A stretch of 64,000 nucleotides of DNA, taken from the NCBI GenBank assembly GCA_003116995.1, contig BDSL01000005.1, forward strand, positions 1,054,001 to 1,118,000. The letters run 5' to 3'. Made by a program: the position numbers and the translations under genes. This document shows positions 21,401 to 32,959 of the stretch, in pieces (the first letter of the stretch is position 1; the number at the start of each line of letters is the position of its first letter). The stretch is from Yamagishiella unicocca (taxonomy: Eukaryota > Chlorophyta > Chlorophyceae > Chlamydomonadales > Volvocaceae). The notes beneath the pieces are model-generated. The model had not been told where the DNA came from and made no database searches. It saw nothing but the letters and a program-made list of their open reading frames with translations.

Positions 21401-23087
21401 ACGCGATGTTGTGCTGCTGACGGCGACCATGAAGCGGCGCGCAATAACGAGGGGGTGCACCGGCCACATGCCTGAGACCCGCAACCTCCCCCCCTCCGGC
21501 CCTCCCCCTCCGGCCCTCCCCCTCCGGCCCTCCCCCTCCGGCCCTCCCCCTCCGGCCCTCCGCCTCCGGCCCTCCCCGCCTGCCGCACCTGCTCCAGCAG
21601 CCGCTGCATCTCGTCCGATAAGATATGCTGCACCGGCAGCTGCACCCGCTCCGAAACCGTCCCCGCGGCCGCCCCCGCCGCGCCCTCCGCCCCGCCCGCC
21701 GCCAGGGCCCCCGCCACGCCCAGCTGCGCCGCTCCCGCCGCCAGCGCTCCAGGCTCTGCCGAGGTGGCAGCGATGGCCCCCCGGAGCACAAGGGAGCGCG
21801 TGAGGTGGGGTGTTTGCGTGTGGGGGTTACAAAAAAGAATCGGTAACGCGACATGGGGGGTGTGGGGGGGGGGTTGGCATGACGGCACCCCTCAGGCGAC
21901 CCATGGGGCAGCTAGACTTCGAACGGTGCGACACAACGTGCAGATGAGTGACACTGACAAGCCGCGCACCTCGTCGCCGACCCGCGGGTCCGTCCTGGCC
22001 GCCCTGCTGCGATGGTTGCTGCGCGGCCGCGGCGCCCGTCGCCGCCGCCGCTGCCTGTAGTCGCGGCCGCTTGGCGGCGGGCGGCGGGCGCTCCACGGCT
22101 GCGTTCTCCTCCGTCTGCGGCTGCACGCCGTCTATGAAGAGCCAGTGCGGCATGACGGTGGTGTGGTTGGGCGCCTTGGGCAGCGCGGCGCAGGTGATCT
22201 GGCGGGTGGCGGCAGGGGTGTAGCGTGGCACCGCGTGTAGTGGGGTTGGGAGGGCCCAGCGGGGGTAAGGGGGAAGAACGCGCTTCGCGCTACCAAAGCA
22301 TAGCTCACGCCTAAACTGAATGGACGCACTGATGCGGGAGGTCGTTTTCAAAAAGCCACTCGATATATCCTCCTTCAGCACTTGCCGCATCCGGCATGCC
22401 ACCACCGTGACAATGCCACCACCAGAGCTGCCGCCACCACCACCGCCAGCGGTGTTTGCTGACACGACTTGCTCCCCGTTTCCACTTAGCGCCACCCACC
22501 CACACCTGTTCGAGCGGGACTGTGCCATCCCGGACGAAGTATACGTCCGGATGGCCTGTAGCACGAACATATTTGGCGGGGTCGTTGTTGCCCAAGAAGC
22601 CGTACAGGGGCTGCGGGGTGAAGGCCAGGCGGGACCAGGGAGAGCAGCTGTGTTAGCAGCACCGTGGCTTGAGCACGCTGCATTCACAGGCCCCCTTCTG
22701 CCCTGCTGTTGGTGCCCCAAGCTATGGTTGCTCGGGTACTGACGCGAAGACCATGGCGCTCCAAACGGCACGGCCGAGTCCGCTGTCTTCACACCTCAAT
22801 GTTGCGAAGCCGCAGAGCATTGTCAACGTCCTGGGTAGTCAACTTTGTTCGCTTACTGTGCCGGGCAAACTTAAGCGAATCCTGCGCGGCAATGTGCGCT
22901 GGCACAAAGTTTGTACCGGTCCCAGTACATACGCAAGGAGATTAAGGAATGTTTCGGTCACCTGGATGACCTCCCGCAATCTATACTCCACATCAGGAGC
23001 GAGCGCCTTGGCAGCCTCATCGGTCAAGTGGGTGACATCAACGCTCAGCGCAATTGCTTTGATTGCCGTAGGTTGTATAAAGCTCAT
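18435..23087 (-). CDS. TAF6: TFIID subunit TAF6
   Basis: TAF6 pairs with TAF9 through histone folds inside TFIID (and SAGA-type complexes) and so helps nucleate RNA polymerase II initiation. Complete twelve-exon model: 23087-22962, 22881-22795, 22610-22506, 22198-21970, 21755-21589, 21344-21185, 20811-20708, 20551-20461, 20258-20158, 19935-19625, 19374-18912, 18644-18435; all phases agree, 717 residues (human TAF6 is 677). The histone fold occupies residues 1-71 (MSFIQPTAIKAIALSV, LAPDVEYRLREVIQ, TTQDVDNALRLRNIE). It is followed by PLYGF, a GHPDVYFVRD strand, MPHWLFIDGVQP and an Ala-rich linker. The C-terminal HEAT-type domain runs from about 275 to 500 (LLPYLTKHVGDEV, LNPAAHLEPYLHQLMP, DHWPLRDSAAALVAQLC, LGNATVRLLLLPQLEPYL). 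A Pro/Ala-rich tail follows, ending PQPPMLAAMNI. It is the first gene of a minus-strand run with MBOAT copies B and C upstream. Confidence 0.95.
21491..21578. repeat. C-rich 14-bp tandem array in a TAF6 intron
   Basis: Repeated cctccccctccgg-type units. On the transcribed (minus) strand this is a G-rich array that starts within about 12 nt of the 5' splice site after exon 5 (exon end 21589). Confidence 0.8.
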
Positions 23088-24540
23088 GCTTGACCTTCAC
23101 TTCAAGGGTAACGCTGTCGGGCCATGTTTCGCTACGAAGGTATCGTCACAACTGAAGAAGTAAAAGGCCGAGGCAGCGCCGGTATACGTGGGCTTATGTG
23201 TGCTGACTATTTTTTATATCAAAAGCCTACAGTACACGGACGGAGTTGAACACTTCCCAGACGCATAACTGATTATGACCCGCGGGGCTAGGCAAAGGTC
23301 TGGCAGGCTTCTGCTGTGTCCCATGCAAGATGTATTTAAACACCTGCATATATCTGCTTTACATCTCGACATACATTGGCTATTGCTGCCGACCTGAATC
23401 TCTGCAGCTTTACATGTTACCTAGCGCCAGCGGTTCTTCTGCGATAGTTATATGTTCCTCGCTCCCTCTAAGCACCTCACGCCAATGCGCACAGAAATTG
23501 CATCCCACAAAACACTGCGTGCACAATAAGCATGAGTATAGGACCAGCTTGGCCGAACTGCAAGCCACGGGAGGTCAGTACTGTCCCCCCCCCCCGAAAC
23601 AGGCTCTTTCAGACTCCTCATACAACCACTGACACGACGAGTCGATGGCGTTTAGCACTAACCGTGGCAATGTCTCAATGTTAACGTTCTTGTGTGTTCT
23701 GCGGGACTTTGGGTGGGCCAGCATGGCTGCACGGCACCCCACACGCACAAGTCATACAAGCCGACGATCCCAAGTTCCCCACGCCCAACCGATACCCTAA
23801 CAAAATACCTTACACCTAAACGCACGAGCGTCCACAGCCGCAAGCATACAGTCCTGCCACTCGCACGCTTCGCTAGCATACCCGGCCCTGGGGGGGCAGG
23901 CGGCGAATTTCTCCATTGTCCATTTGCATCAATCCTACGCGCACACCCGGTCACAGCGCAATCTAGTCTAAACCCTGTGCTTTAAAAACGTCGCTTACCG
24001 CTTACGTGATGGACCCTACTGTGCAAGAGCGCACGCGAACACCGACCCCAGGCACGCGCGCAATGACAGCGTGCCTGGGGTCGAGCGGACCGGACGCCCT
24101 CCCACCATCACATGCGGACATCTATGGGACACGCACTGCGCGCCAATCGCCACACATCGTCCCTGAAAAGGGCTTACTGCGAGAATGCACATTTGTCGCA
24201 CGCACGCGTGGCACTGCTCACTGCACCGCACATCCCACCACCACAGGCGCAACCCGCCCGCCACCCCCCTCAGTGGGCGCCGCCCGCCACCCGCCCGCCA
24301 CTCCACGCTCAACCGCGACAGGCGCCGAAGGGCGCAATACCGCATCGCCCGTACGTCGCTGCGCCGCGAAATCCCGTCGCCAGCTACTGCCGCTCGCCGC
24401 CTGGTAGGTTCACGGTGACCGTTCGCCGCAAGCTACTGGCCACCGCTACCTGCTGTACAGCCGGTTGCTGGGGTCTAGACAGGACCGTTGCCGCGGCTGT
24501 TTTGATGCTACTGCCGCCAGGCCGTCAGCAACACCTCCAC
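23088..24540. other. Intergenic between TAF6 start and MBOAT copy B stop
   Basis: Holds the TAF6 promoter and the 3' UTR of copy B. It is AT-rich at 23190-23420, with a C-run at 23587-23596. No supported ORF or RNA gene. Confidence 0.4.
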
Positions 24541-27500
24541 TTAGGGCCTCAGTGGCGCCAATAGAGCGCTGTAGCACTTGCCAAGCGCCCTGATGATGCT
24601 GGGCGATATGTCGGTATCCTCCATGAAGCCAAAGAATATGTCGTACGCCAACACCTGGCGAGCCAGGGGGACACGCAAGGGGGGAGGGTTCTGCAAGACA
24701 CCGTACAAGGGGTGCGGCGGCGGCGACATGCCTTAAACGCAGCGAGTCCGGCGGGAGCCACGTGCTGCTCGGATCTTTTCCTGCTCCGGAACTGCCAGTC
24801 CTGAGAGCGCCTTTTGTGGTATATGGTATGCGCTATGTGGTATGTGGTATGTGGCATATGGTATGTGGTATGTGGTATGTGGTATGTGGTATGTGGTATG
24901 TGGTATGTGGTATGTGGTATGTGGTATGTGGTATGTGGTATGTGGTATGTGGTATGTGGTATGTGGTATGTGGTATGTGGTATGTGGTATGTGGTATGTG
25001 GTATGTGGTATGTGGCATATGGTATGTGGTAAGCCGTCCCCCCAGCTGTATAGCATATCGCCCGCGACCTGATGCGCTGCCACAACTGCACAAGACAAGA
25101 TCCAGGGCTGGCGCCCGACGATGCGGTCGTTCGCGACCGTTGACCGGGGCTTCGACCCGCTCCGCAACACACATTGCGGGCGCACCCCTCCCTCCGCTGG
25201 GTCTTCCTCGAACCCTCCGCTGGCACGGCTCAGCCCTGCGCCTCATCGCACCACACCACACCGCATCGCACCACACCGCACCACACCGCACCTCCAACAG
25301 CGTCACCGTCAGCAGTATGCCCAGCCACCTCGGCACCTTCACGCCGTGGCGGCGAAGCACTTTGCTTGCGTAGCCCTCCACCGTCATGAGCGGCGCCTGG
25401 ACCCAGAAGAAGAGCGTCCACTTCCAGCCCCACACGTTCCTGCCGTACACCAGCACGGGGGGAACACAGGGCGAGGAGCGCGGCGGTGGGACACAGCGGA
25501 TAAGCAAGGGGTACGGCATCCTCAGTACGACCCACGTGTGAGAGAACTCCCGCAGTGGGGGTCATAACGTGTGAGACGAGGGCTACGTGGCGAGGCAATC
25601 CCCTTTCCTACCACAACTTGCTGACCGCTGCGTGACGCGACACCCCTCCCCCTCCTCACCACCATCAGGTACGCATGGCTTCATGTCCTCCTGCTCTTCT
25701 AGTGAGGATTCATGGTTTCACAATACAGAACGTGAGTGATGTCTTCCTGCCACAACCAGGCCGCCCCTAGCCACACCGTCCCTACGTGCGCGTGAGCACC
25801 CAGGCCATGTACTCGTGCACCAGACCGCTGACGAGGAAGGCGGCGTGTAGCCCCAGCTGCCGCCGCAGCAGGCTGGGCCGCCGCGTCGGCTGCGTCTGGG
25901 TCTGACCCTTGGGGTGCGGGCGCCCGGGCTTGATGAGCGAGCCGTCCACGATGGTGTCGTACACTACCGTGCGCAGCACGGAGGTTGTGGGTATGTTCCA
26001 CCTCCTACCCCAGAACTCCGCCAGGGAGGCGCTCTGGGGGGTGGCGGGGGCGTGCCGGAGGCCGGGGATTTTCGGGGTTGCGGAAGCCCTCGTCAGCATG
26101 GCAGCTGGTGGCGCGTACATAAGGGCAGGAGCTACCTATGCCCTAGACACCCCCGACACCCGCAACAGCCGTTTCAAAACCCCATCATGACGCACGCGCT
26201 CGCCGGTTACGACCCGGCGTATTAAAGTGGACTTCGCCTGGATTCGACATGATCTCGCAAGTCCTCCTCTTCATCCGTCCTTAAGGTCCTTGCCGACATG
26301 TCGCCCCTTGCACACCCACCATCTGATGTGCGCTATTGTTGACGCCCGAAAACTCTAAGGTAGCGGCGCACAACGCCATCCATGGCTGGTCGGTACGCAT
26401 TACGCACCATCCATGGCTGGTCGAAGGTGGGCACCACCGGCAGCTCGAGTACCTCCACCGTCAGCACCGCCGGGCCGTCCATCAAGACCCCGGATAGCGA
26501 GTACATGGTGAAGGCTGAGAGTGGTCCGGACAGGGAGGACGCCGGGGCCGCGGGCAGTGCGCGACAGGGACGGCTAGTTGAGTGCCCGGGCTGCTCGCAA
26601 GGGCTTGCAGCCTTCATAAGGACCGGACCGTCAGCTGCACGCCGCGGTTGGTTTGCACGGCAGTACGGCACTCAATATGACTAGCGGCCGGGAGCACTCT
26701 TACCGACCAAGTAGTGCCGTGCCACTGGCGGCATGTCGTCACCATAGTTGTTGATGGCAAAGGTCACGAGGCCCAGCAGCACTGAGGGCGGAGCCGCGGC
26801 CATGCAGGGGTTGAGTGTGGGGCGGAGGTTGTCACTCATACAAGGTCCTCTCTAGGCGCGAGCTGCTGTGTGGGATGTGCGGCCGAAGGCAGGGGACCGG
26901 GCGCGTGCGGACCATGGATTTGCTGATGGGGGGCCTTGCTGATCACGGATTTGCTGAGAGGGGGGCTTGCAGATCATGGATTTGCTGGGAGGAGGGTCCA
27001 CCGGCGCCGGCCTGAGGGGCCTACCCAGCGCGGAGCAGGGCAGCTTGTGAGAATTGTTGGCTGAGGCGGTGTGTGCTGACTAGCGAGGCAGCGCCCTCCG
27101 TGGCGGCGGGTGCTCTCGGGGGGGGAGGGTCGCCACGGAAAAGGCGACATTCTGGCGCCGTCCAGGGAGGGACGACATGCGATTGCTGTGTCATCACGTG
27201 ACCCCTCGGGGCTGCCCCGTGTGTCGATGTGCCATGGCACCCGCACCTGTCTTGAAGAACCACCTGCTTGCCAGTGCCGCGCCCGAGCCAGCCGAGTCCT
27301 GCAGCCGGCCCTCGGGGCCCGCCTTGTCACGCTCCGCTGCGGGCATGGCGGGCATGGCGGACATGGTGGGCATGGTGTAGGTGCAAGGCCGCCCTCAGGG
27401 CAGGCACCCGGATGAAAACGTGGGGGCCGTCCCGGCTCAGTAAGTGCCGGCGGCTGCCGCCGCCACGACTCAGTGGTGTGCGCGTGTGCGCTGCGCCGCG

Positions 27501-28296
27501 TGGATGTAAGCCTAGGGGGACGACACCAGCGGTTCACCCACTTGGCTTAGGGAAGAGGGGTAAGATGAGGACGGCGGCGAACTGGCTGACCGTCATGGAC
27601 TCCTGCAGAGGCGTGGGGGCAGGTGGTGCAGCAAGGGAGGGGGGGCTGCTCGAGCGGAGAGGCACGCCTCCTCGGGAGGCGCCAATGCGCAACGGGATGC
27701 CATCCGTCGGCCATCCACATGTCTTCTTCCCGGCTTTCAGCCACGTGGCCTGCTGTAAACCTGGAGAGAAGGACGCATACCGGTGCCACCGCATCTGCGT
27801 TCCAGCGTTCCGCTAACACATCGCCCTACTGATGCGCCGTGTCCGATGTACCCACCCGGAGCGGTGCTCTTCCCCAGCAGAATGCCAGCACCTGCAGAGC
27901 GCCACACGTGTCTGCTCAAAACCCTGCTGGGAACAGGGAGCTTGTGCGCATGCGAGGTTGGCGCAGAGATACCGCCAAAAAAAACCCAGGTTGCGTGGAT
28001 ATTGATGGCGCGACACAGCGCGATTGTCTGAGACGCACCTTGAAAGTGCATAACCATGTGAAGAGAAAAAGAGTGCAAAAGCACTGCAGCGGTTCGTCCT
28101 TGTTGAAAAACAACGGGCAGGCGATATTGGCTGCAAAGATGGGCAGCGATAAAAAGAACCGAACCACGCCAAGCGGTGCTCGCGCTATCACAATTTTAAC
28201 CCATACAGCGAACACGACGTAGGTTGCAACTATTACCGCGACACGGAAGCCTGTTGATGTTCCAGTGTCGAACAAAGGTGGCGCAATGAAGTCCAT
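24541..28296 (-). CDS. Wax-synthase-like MBOAT acyltransferase, copy B
   Basis: Predicted multi-pass ER membrane acyltransferase of the plant wax synthase type (acyl-CoA to alcohol or related acceptor). Nine exons: 28296-28039, 27891-27856, 27602-27542, 27336-27247, 26781-26704, 26514-26408, 26033-25786, 25439-25292, 24654-24541, 379 residues, all phases consistent. The first exon is two hydrophobic helices ending FTWLCTFK; then GRAPLR, FAAVLILPLFPKP, EGRLQDSAGSG, PTFDQPWM, and the signature EFWGRRWN at about residues 216-223. RTVVYDTIVDGSLI follows, then FLVSGLVHEYMAWV with the likely catalytic His near residue 284. The C-terminus is NVWGWKWTLFFWVQAP and VLAYDIFFGFMEDTD. Lengths and phases match copy C exon by exon, so the two are tandem duplicates. 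Intron 8 contains a 7-bp satellite, and the end of exon 6 is tandemly duplicated into the intron. Confidence 0.9.
24815..25030. repeat. (TATGTGG)n heptanucleotide satellite
   Basis: About 30 copies of a 7-bp unit, nearly perfect, with a few variants at the ends (atatggtatgcgc, gtggcatatgg). It lies within intron 8 of copy B. Both strands give long spurious ORFs (YVVCGMW and YHIPHTT repeats). Confidence 0.95.
26376..26423. repeat. Duplicated exon end plus 5' splice site in copy B
   Basis: The 17-bp string ccatccatggctggtcg occurs at 26376-26392 and 26407-26423, 31 bp apart. The second copy (first in transcript order) spans the exon 6 end and its GTGCGT donor. The other lies in the intron, where the donor position reads GCGTTG. 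Confidence 0.8.
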
Positions 28297-29728
28297 TGCT
28301 GTTCAGTTGCAAATCATGACGCATCAAGTGCATAAAACAGTAGGACGATGGACGAACAATTACAGTACTAAGAAATGATGCCGCGTTGCGGACAAGGTCA
28401 ACCACCACTTGCAGCACATGGATCCTGAATCCCGGTGATCTCCGCTATACGCCGTCTGCAAGCTTGGCACGCTCGTCGAATCGAGCGCATGCCAGGCCGT
28501 GTTCCATTTATCATTCGAGTGTCCGTCCAAGCGCCAAACGCGTCAGGGCGGTGCTGGAACCCTCTTAGATACGAATACCCAAGCTGTCAATACATTCGGT
28601 TACGTTTTGGTATTACATTGGGAGACGATGTTCCTACCTTGTAATGGCACCCGTATGGCCACGAACTGCACAACGATTCCATGGCGCGTCGGTGCGCGCG
28701 CCTACTGGCCATGCAGGGTCCATGCAACTGTGTCTGCCAACATAAGGCCTTATAAGGTGTCGCGGTGACGCTATCCGCCTGCTGCAAAATCGTTCAGCGC
28801 AATGCGCCCCTGGCCACATCAGATCACAAGCCTTCGCAAGCCGCACTTTTTTTGACCCGGCAGTCACATCACATTAACCGCTGTGATTGAGCGTGTGATG
28901 TACGCACTCGCTCAATAACTGGCCCATCTAACACTGGCCGAGATCCGGAGCGCTTCCTCGCGCGTTCCTCTTGTCGTAGGAAAATGCATCGCCAACCAAC
29001 TCCAACGCCTCGAGTAAGCACCACAATGTGAATCATCTCCTAAGAGATGTGTCCGAACGAGACGCGCGGCACGAGGGGCACAGCAGGCGGCATCCATAAG
29101 CACCCAGTACCCAGGGCACCCAGAACCCACGGCACCCTGAAACCAGGGTGCCCAGCAAGAAAGCTGTCCTTCCACCACGTCCTACCCATGGGTCATATCA
29201 CATCAAAGTACGAGCGCACGACAGTCCCATGTACGTCAGTTCAGATCAGCGCGCCAACCATCAACCTACCAACACATGCACTCATGCGTTCACATTACGG
29301 CCATGCAGCATTTACGGGAGCTGGATCCTTCGTGCCGCGTCTACCTGACGCGCGATCTGACCTGACCCAACGGCACTACCGCTGTGCATCGCTGTAAGTG
29401 TGCCGGGGCAGGTGCGCCTGTCGCAGGCCCCGTCTGCCTCCCTCGTGTCGCCTCCTGCCGCTGCTGTGCACCCGGCCACTCGCAGCCGCTGCCACAGCAG
29501 GAATGCCGGCAAGGGTGAAGCGCGCACGCGCGCCTCCCTCGCTGCAGTGGCTTGGACCCACCACTCCTCGCCCCTGACACCAACCGCAACGAACCGTACC
29601 TTCCTCCGCCCAGCCAGCAGCACCTGCCCGCACCCTGCCAAGGTACCCCGCCAGGCCGCCATGAAAAGCTACTGCCAGCCCCATGTGGGTCGCTTGCTAG
29701 GACCTTCCAACAAATCCTTACTTAGTCG
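28297..29728. other. Intergenic between the two tandem MBOAT genes
   Basis: Promoter of copy B plus the 3' UTR of copy C. Short ORFs only, none with recognisable motifs. Short imperfect repeats of ggcaccc/cccag type lie around 29100-29150. Confidence 0.4.
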
Positions 29729-32614
29729 CTACTGCCGCCCGCCCGTGAGTAGGCTCGCCGCAAGCGGCCGCAGCGGCGCCAGCAGCGCCTGGTAGCTCGT
29801 GCCCACTGCCGCAACCACCCGCTGCGCCAAGTCGGTGTCGGTTTCAACGAAGGCAAAAAATAGGTCGTACGCAAGCGCCTGGCATGCCAAGGATGGGAAG
29901 ACTGCGTCAGTACAGGGCCAGTCAATGTTCAAGTTGCTCAGTGCACAACTGCGTCGTGTTGGGGCGTGTTGTGGCCAGCGGCAAGTCCCCGACAAGTCAA
30001 CAGGTCAGCGACGCAGGCAGCTACACGCGCCAGCGGATGCGTATGCTTGGTTTCGGAGCACGTACGGGAAGCAAGAGGTCGCACAGCGGCAGCACAGCCC
30101 TGCACGTACCTCCAGGACTACAACCGTCAGCAGCGTGCCCAGCCACCTCGGCACCTCCACGCCGTGGCGGCGAAGCACTTTGCTTGCGTAGCCCTCCGCC
30201 GTCATGAGCGGCGCCTGGACCCAGAAGAAGAGCGTCCACTTCCAGCCCCACACGTTCCTGCCAGAGGCAAGCAAGGCAAAGGAGCGCAGATCAGACACAA
30301 GGACGGCAACGACAGGGCGTGCGGGCTTGTAAGTTGGCTGCTGTCCTACGGCAGCGAAGTACCCTCATCCAAGCCCCCGCTAACCCCAAAAAATGGCTGG
30401 CCCGTCCCCTCCCGAGTTCCTCCGCCAGGTCCTCTTACACGCCGCGGACGAGCCACGCGATGTACTCGTGCACCAGACCGCTGACGAGGAAGGTGGCGTG
30501 TAGCCCCAGCTGCCGCCGCAGCAGGCTGGGCCGCCCCGCCTGCTGCGCCTGCTTCTGCGGCTTTTTCTGCCCCGCCGGAGGTGAGCCCGCCAACTCTCGT
30601 CGGCGTGCTGGGTTGACCATCGAGCCGTCAACGATTGGATCGTACACTACCGTACGAAGTACGGAGCTGGTGGTGATGTTCCACCTGCGGCCCCAGAAAT
30701 CTGCCAGGGAGGAGCTCTGCGCGGTTCAAGCGCAGGGCGCCCAGGGGCGTGTGTTGCTGGATCAGGTCGGGGACGGGTGGGCTACGAGGAGGCCACAGTC
30801 ATCCTTCTTAGGATTGTGTGTTCGTAACTAGTTTCACAAGATGCAACATGCCCGCTTCACCCTGCTACTACCACCACCACCACCACCAGCACCATCGTCG
30901 CCAATGGTGTCACCCTGATCCCTTGCACCCACCATCCAGGGCTGGTCAAAGGTGGGCACCAGCTGCAGGCCCAGGGCCTCCACCGCCAAGGCCGCCGGGC
31001 CGTCCATCAGGAATCCAACGAACGCGTACAGGCCAAAGGCTACAGCAGCGCAGCGGGCAGGGACGGCACGGGCACGGGGCAGGGAGGGGCTATGACTGAT
31101 TTGAGTTTGGGGACAGTGGCCACTGCATGAGGACCCGGCCCCTGCTCCCGGCTGCGCCAATGAGATAGCCTACAATGCACACGCAGTACACGTGGCAGAC
31201 TCACCGTACGTATAATGCCGTAACACCTTAGGCATGACGTCGCCGTACCCGATGACTAAGAAGACCACGAGGCCCAGCAGTACTGGGTGTGGGAGGCAGC
31301 GGGCCGGGGTGAGGGTGTGGTTGCGAGTACGGCCGGTGGGGCTTACGATATTATGCAGGCGGCCGGGATGGGCGCATGCAACTGCTTTTGCGCCTGGTCA
31401 TCAGGACAACGTACCAATCTTGGCAAGCCACCTGCTCGCCAGCGCCAGGCCCGAGCCCGCTGAGTCCTGCAGCCGGCCCTCGGGGCCACTCTTGACCCGC
31501 TCGGCTGGATGGAAAGGCGTGCGGATTAAGGGGCGGGCGTGGGGTCTGGGAGGCGGGAGGCGTGCGGCAAGGAAAACACAACAACGACGACCAATGGGAG
31601 GGGAGGGACCCTGTGTGGTAGGTAGAGGAAGGACGACCAGTGGCACCCTGGCCGAACAGCTACGGAAGCAGGAGCGGCAAGGGCAGGGTGTAGCCGTGAC
31701 AGCGATGGCAGCAACGCGGCAGTAGCAGCAGCAGTTGCGGCTGCGGTGCACCCACGTGGTTTGGGAAACAGCGGCAGCATGATGACGGCGGCAATCTGGG
31801 GAACGCTCATGGACTCCTGCGCGGGGGCCGGGGGCATGCAGTGTCCAAGGCGGTGGGGCCAATCCCGAAGCAGAGGGTTTTGCTATGCCTGCTCGGTTAT
31901 CAGTGATACGTCTCCACGTGATGGGGCCGGACACGACAACCTTTCGACCTCATCATGAGCTTGCTGAACTCCTCCGCGACCCTCCCAGCCGCCCGCCCAT
32001 GACAAATTCATTTGAGTCCGCCCGCCGTACCCCCCATACCCATCAGCCTGCGGAGTGGGGACGCTCACCCGGTGCAGGATAAATTTGACCGTTACAGCCC
32101 ACTAGCCAAGCAGCCTTTATGGAAACCTACCCGCAAGGGCGCCCTCCCGAAACAGAACGCCAGAACCTGCGGGCGCCATAGCCGTTGGATAGTATTGTGA
32201 GACGTGGGCTCACAACTAATAACCGCATGCACGCGTGAGACGGATTGTCAACAACTGTCGGCTGTGAGGCTTGCCACGTCAGTGCCCGTCGCCGCACGGG
32301 GCGAGGGTACGCGGACGGCGCGATACCCCAGGACTCGCCTTAAAGCTGCACAGCCATGTAAGGATGAATACATTGCTCAACCGCTGCAGGACCTCTTCCC
32401 CATTATTAAAAATCCATGGGCAGACGACGTTGGCTGCAAAGATTGGCACCGACACGAGTATCCGCGCCATGCCTAGAGGCGTCCGTGCTACCACATACTT
32501 CAACCAAAAAGCTAGTCCGATATATGTTGCACCTATTGCTGTAAGGCGGATGCCGGCTGACACACCGGTGTCGATTGAAGGTGGCTCCATACTGAAGTAC
32601 CGGTAGCTTGGCAC
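29729..32614 (-). CDS. Wax-synthase-like MBOAT acyltransferase, copy C
   Basis: Paralogue of copy B with the same predicted activity. Nine exons: 32614-32339, 32166-32131, 31816-31756, 31504-31415, 31282-31205, 31039-30933, 30716-30439, 30257-30110, 29878-29729, 407 residues. Exons 2 to 6 and 8 have exactly the same length as in copy B (36, 61, 90, 78, 107, 148 nt) and every phase matches. Signatures: FILTWLCSFK, GRAPLR, IAAVIMLPLFPKP, PTFDQPWM, DFWGRRWN near residues 222-229, FLVSGLVHEYIAW with the likely catalytic His, NVWGWKWTLFFWVQAP, ALAYDLFFAFVE. Differences: a longer Lys/Gln-rich loop after VYDPIVDGSM and a longer C-terminus. Intron 1 appears to use a GC donor (TTTAAG then GCGAGT), since the homologous junction in copy B is at the same residue. 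It lies divergent to the strawberry notch gene. Confidence 0.9.
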
Positions 32615-32959
32615 CTTTAAAGCGGCATCAGGTTTCGGACTATTCTATTTGAACTGTACATGTCGAAGCGTGTAACGCCATTCCGTCTTCTACAAATAGG
32701 TACGGCCCTCGTTGCGCAGATGGATTTTGGACTGCCAAATTTGCCAAAATATTCAACGGACACCACCGCCATAGCTACCGTTGGCAAGGTTTTTTGATGT
32801 CCGAAAGCGGTCGACCACGTATCTGGGCATGCGCTACATTTTTCATGACTGTGCTTGTCGGGGCCCGTTAGCTCGCTAGCTATGTTTGCGGGCCCCCCGA
32901 CTGGCTGCGGCCTGTCGAGACCATAGTGCTGCGGTGCCCTTTGAGGCGCACCGTTTCCC
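32615..32959. promoter_or_regulatory. Divergent region between MBOAT copy C and strawberry notch gene
   Basis: About 345 bp between opposite starts, AT-rich near 32640-32760. It probably contains both promoters. No specific element identified. Confidence 0.45.

Noticed and set aside
24815..25030. CRISPR array
   Set aside because: All arrays in the window are contiguous tandem repeats without unique spacers, and the sequence is eukaryotic.
24549..25519. ORFs rich in YHIPHTT and YVVCGMW repeats
   Set aside because: Products of the 7-bp satellite in intron 8 of MBOAT copy B, not genes.
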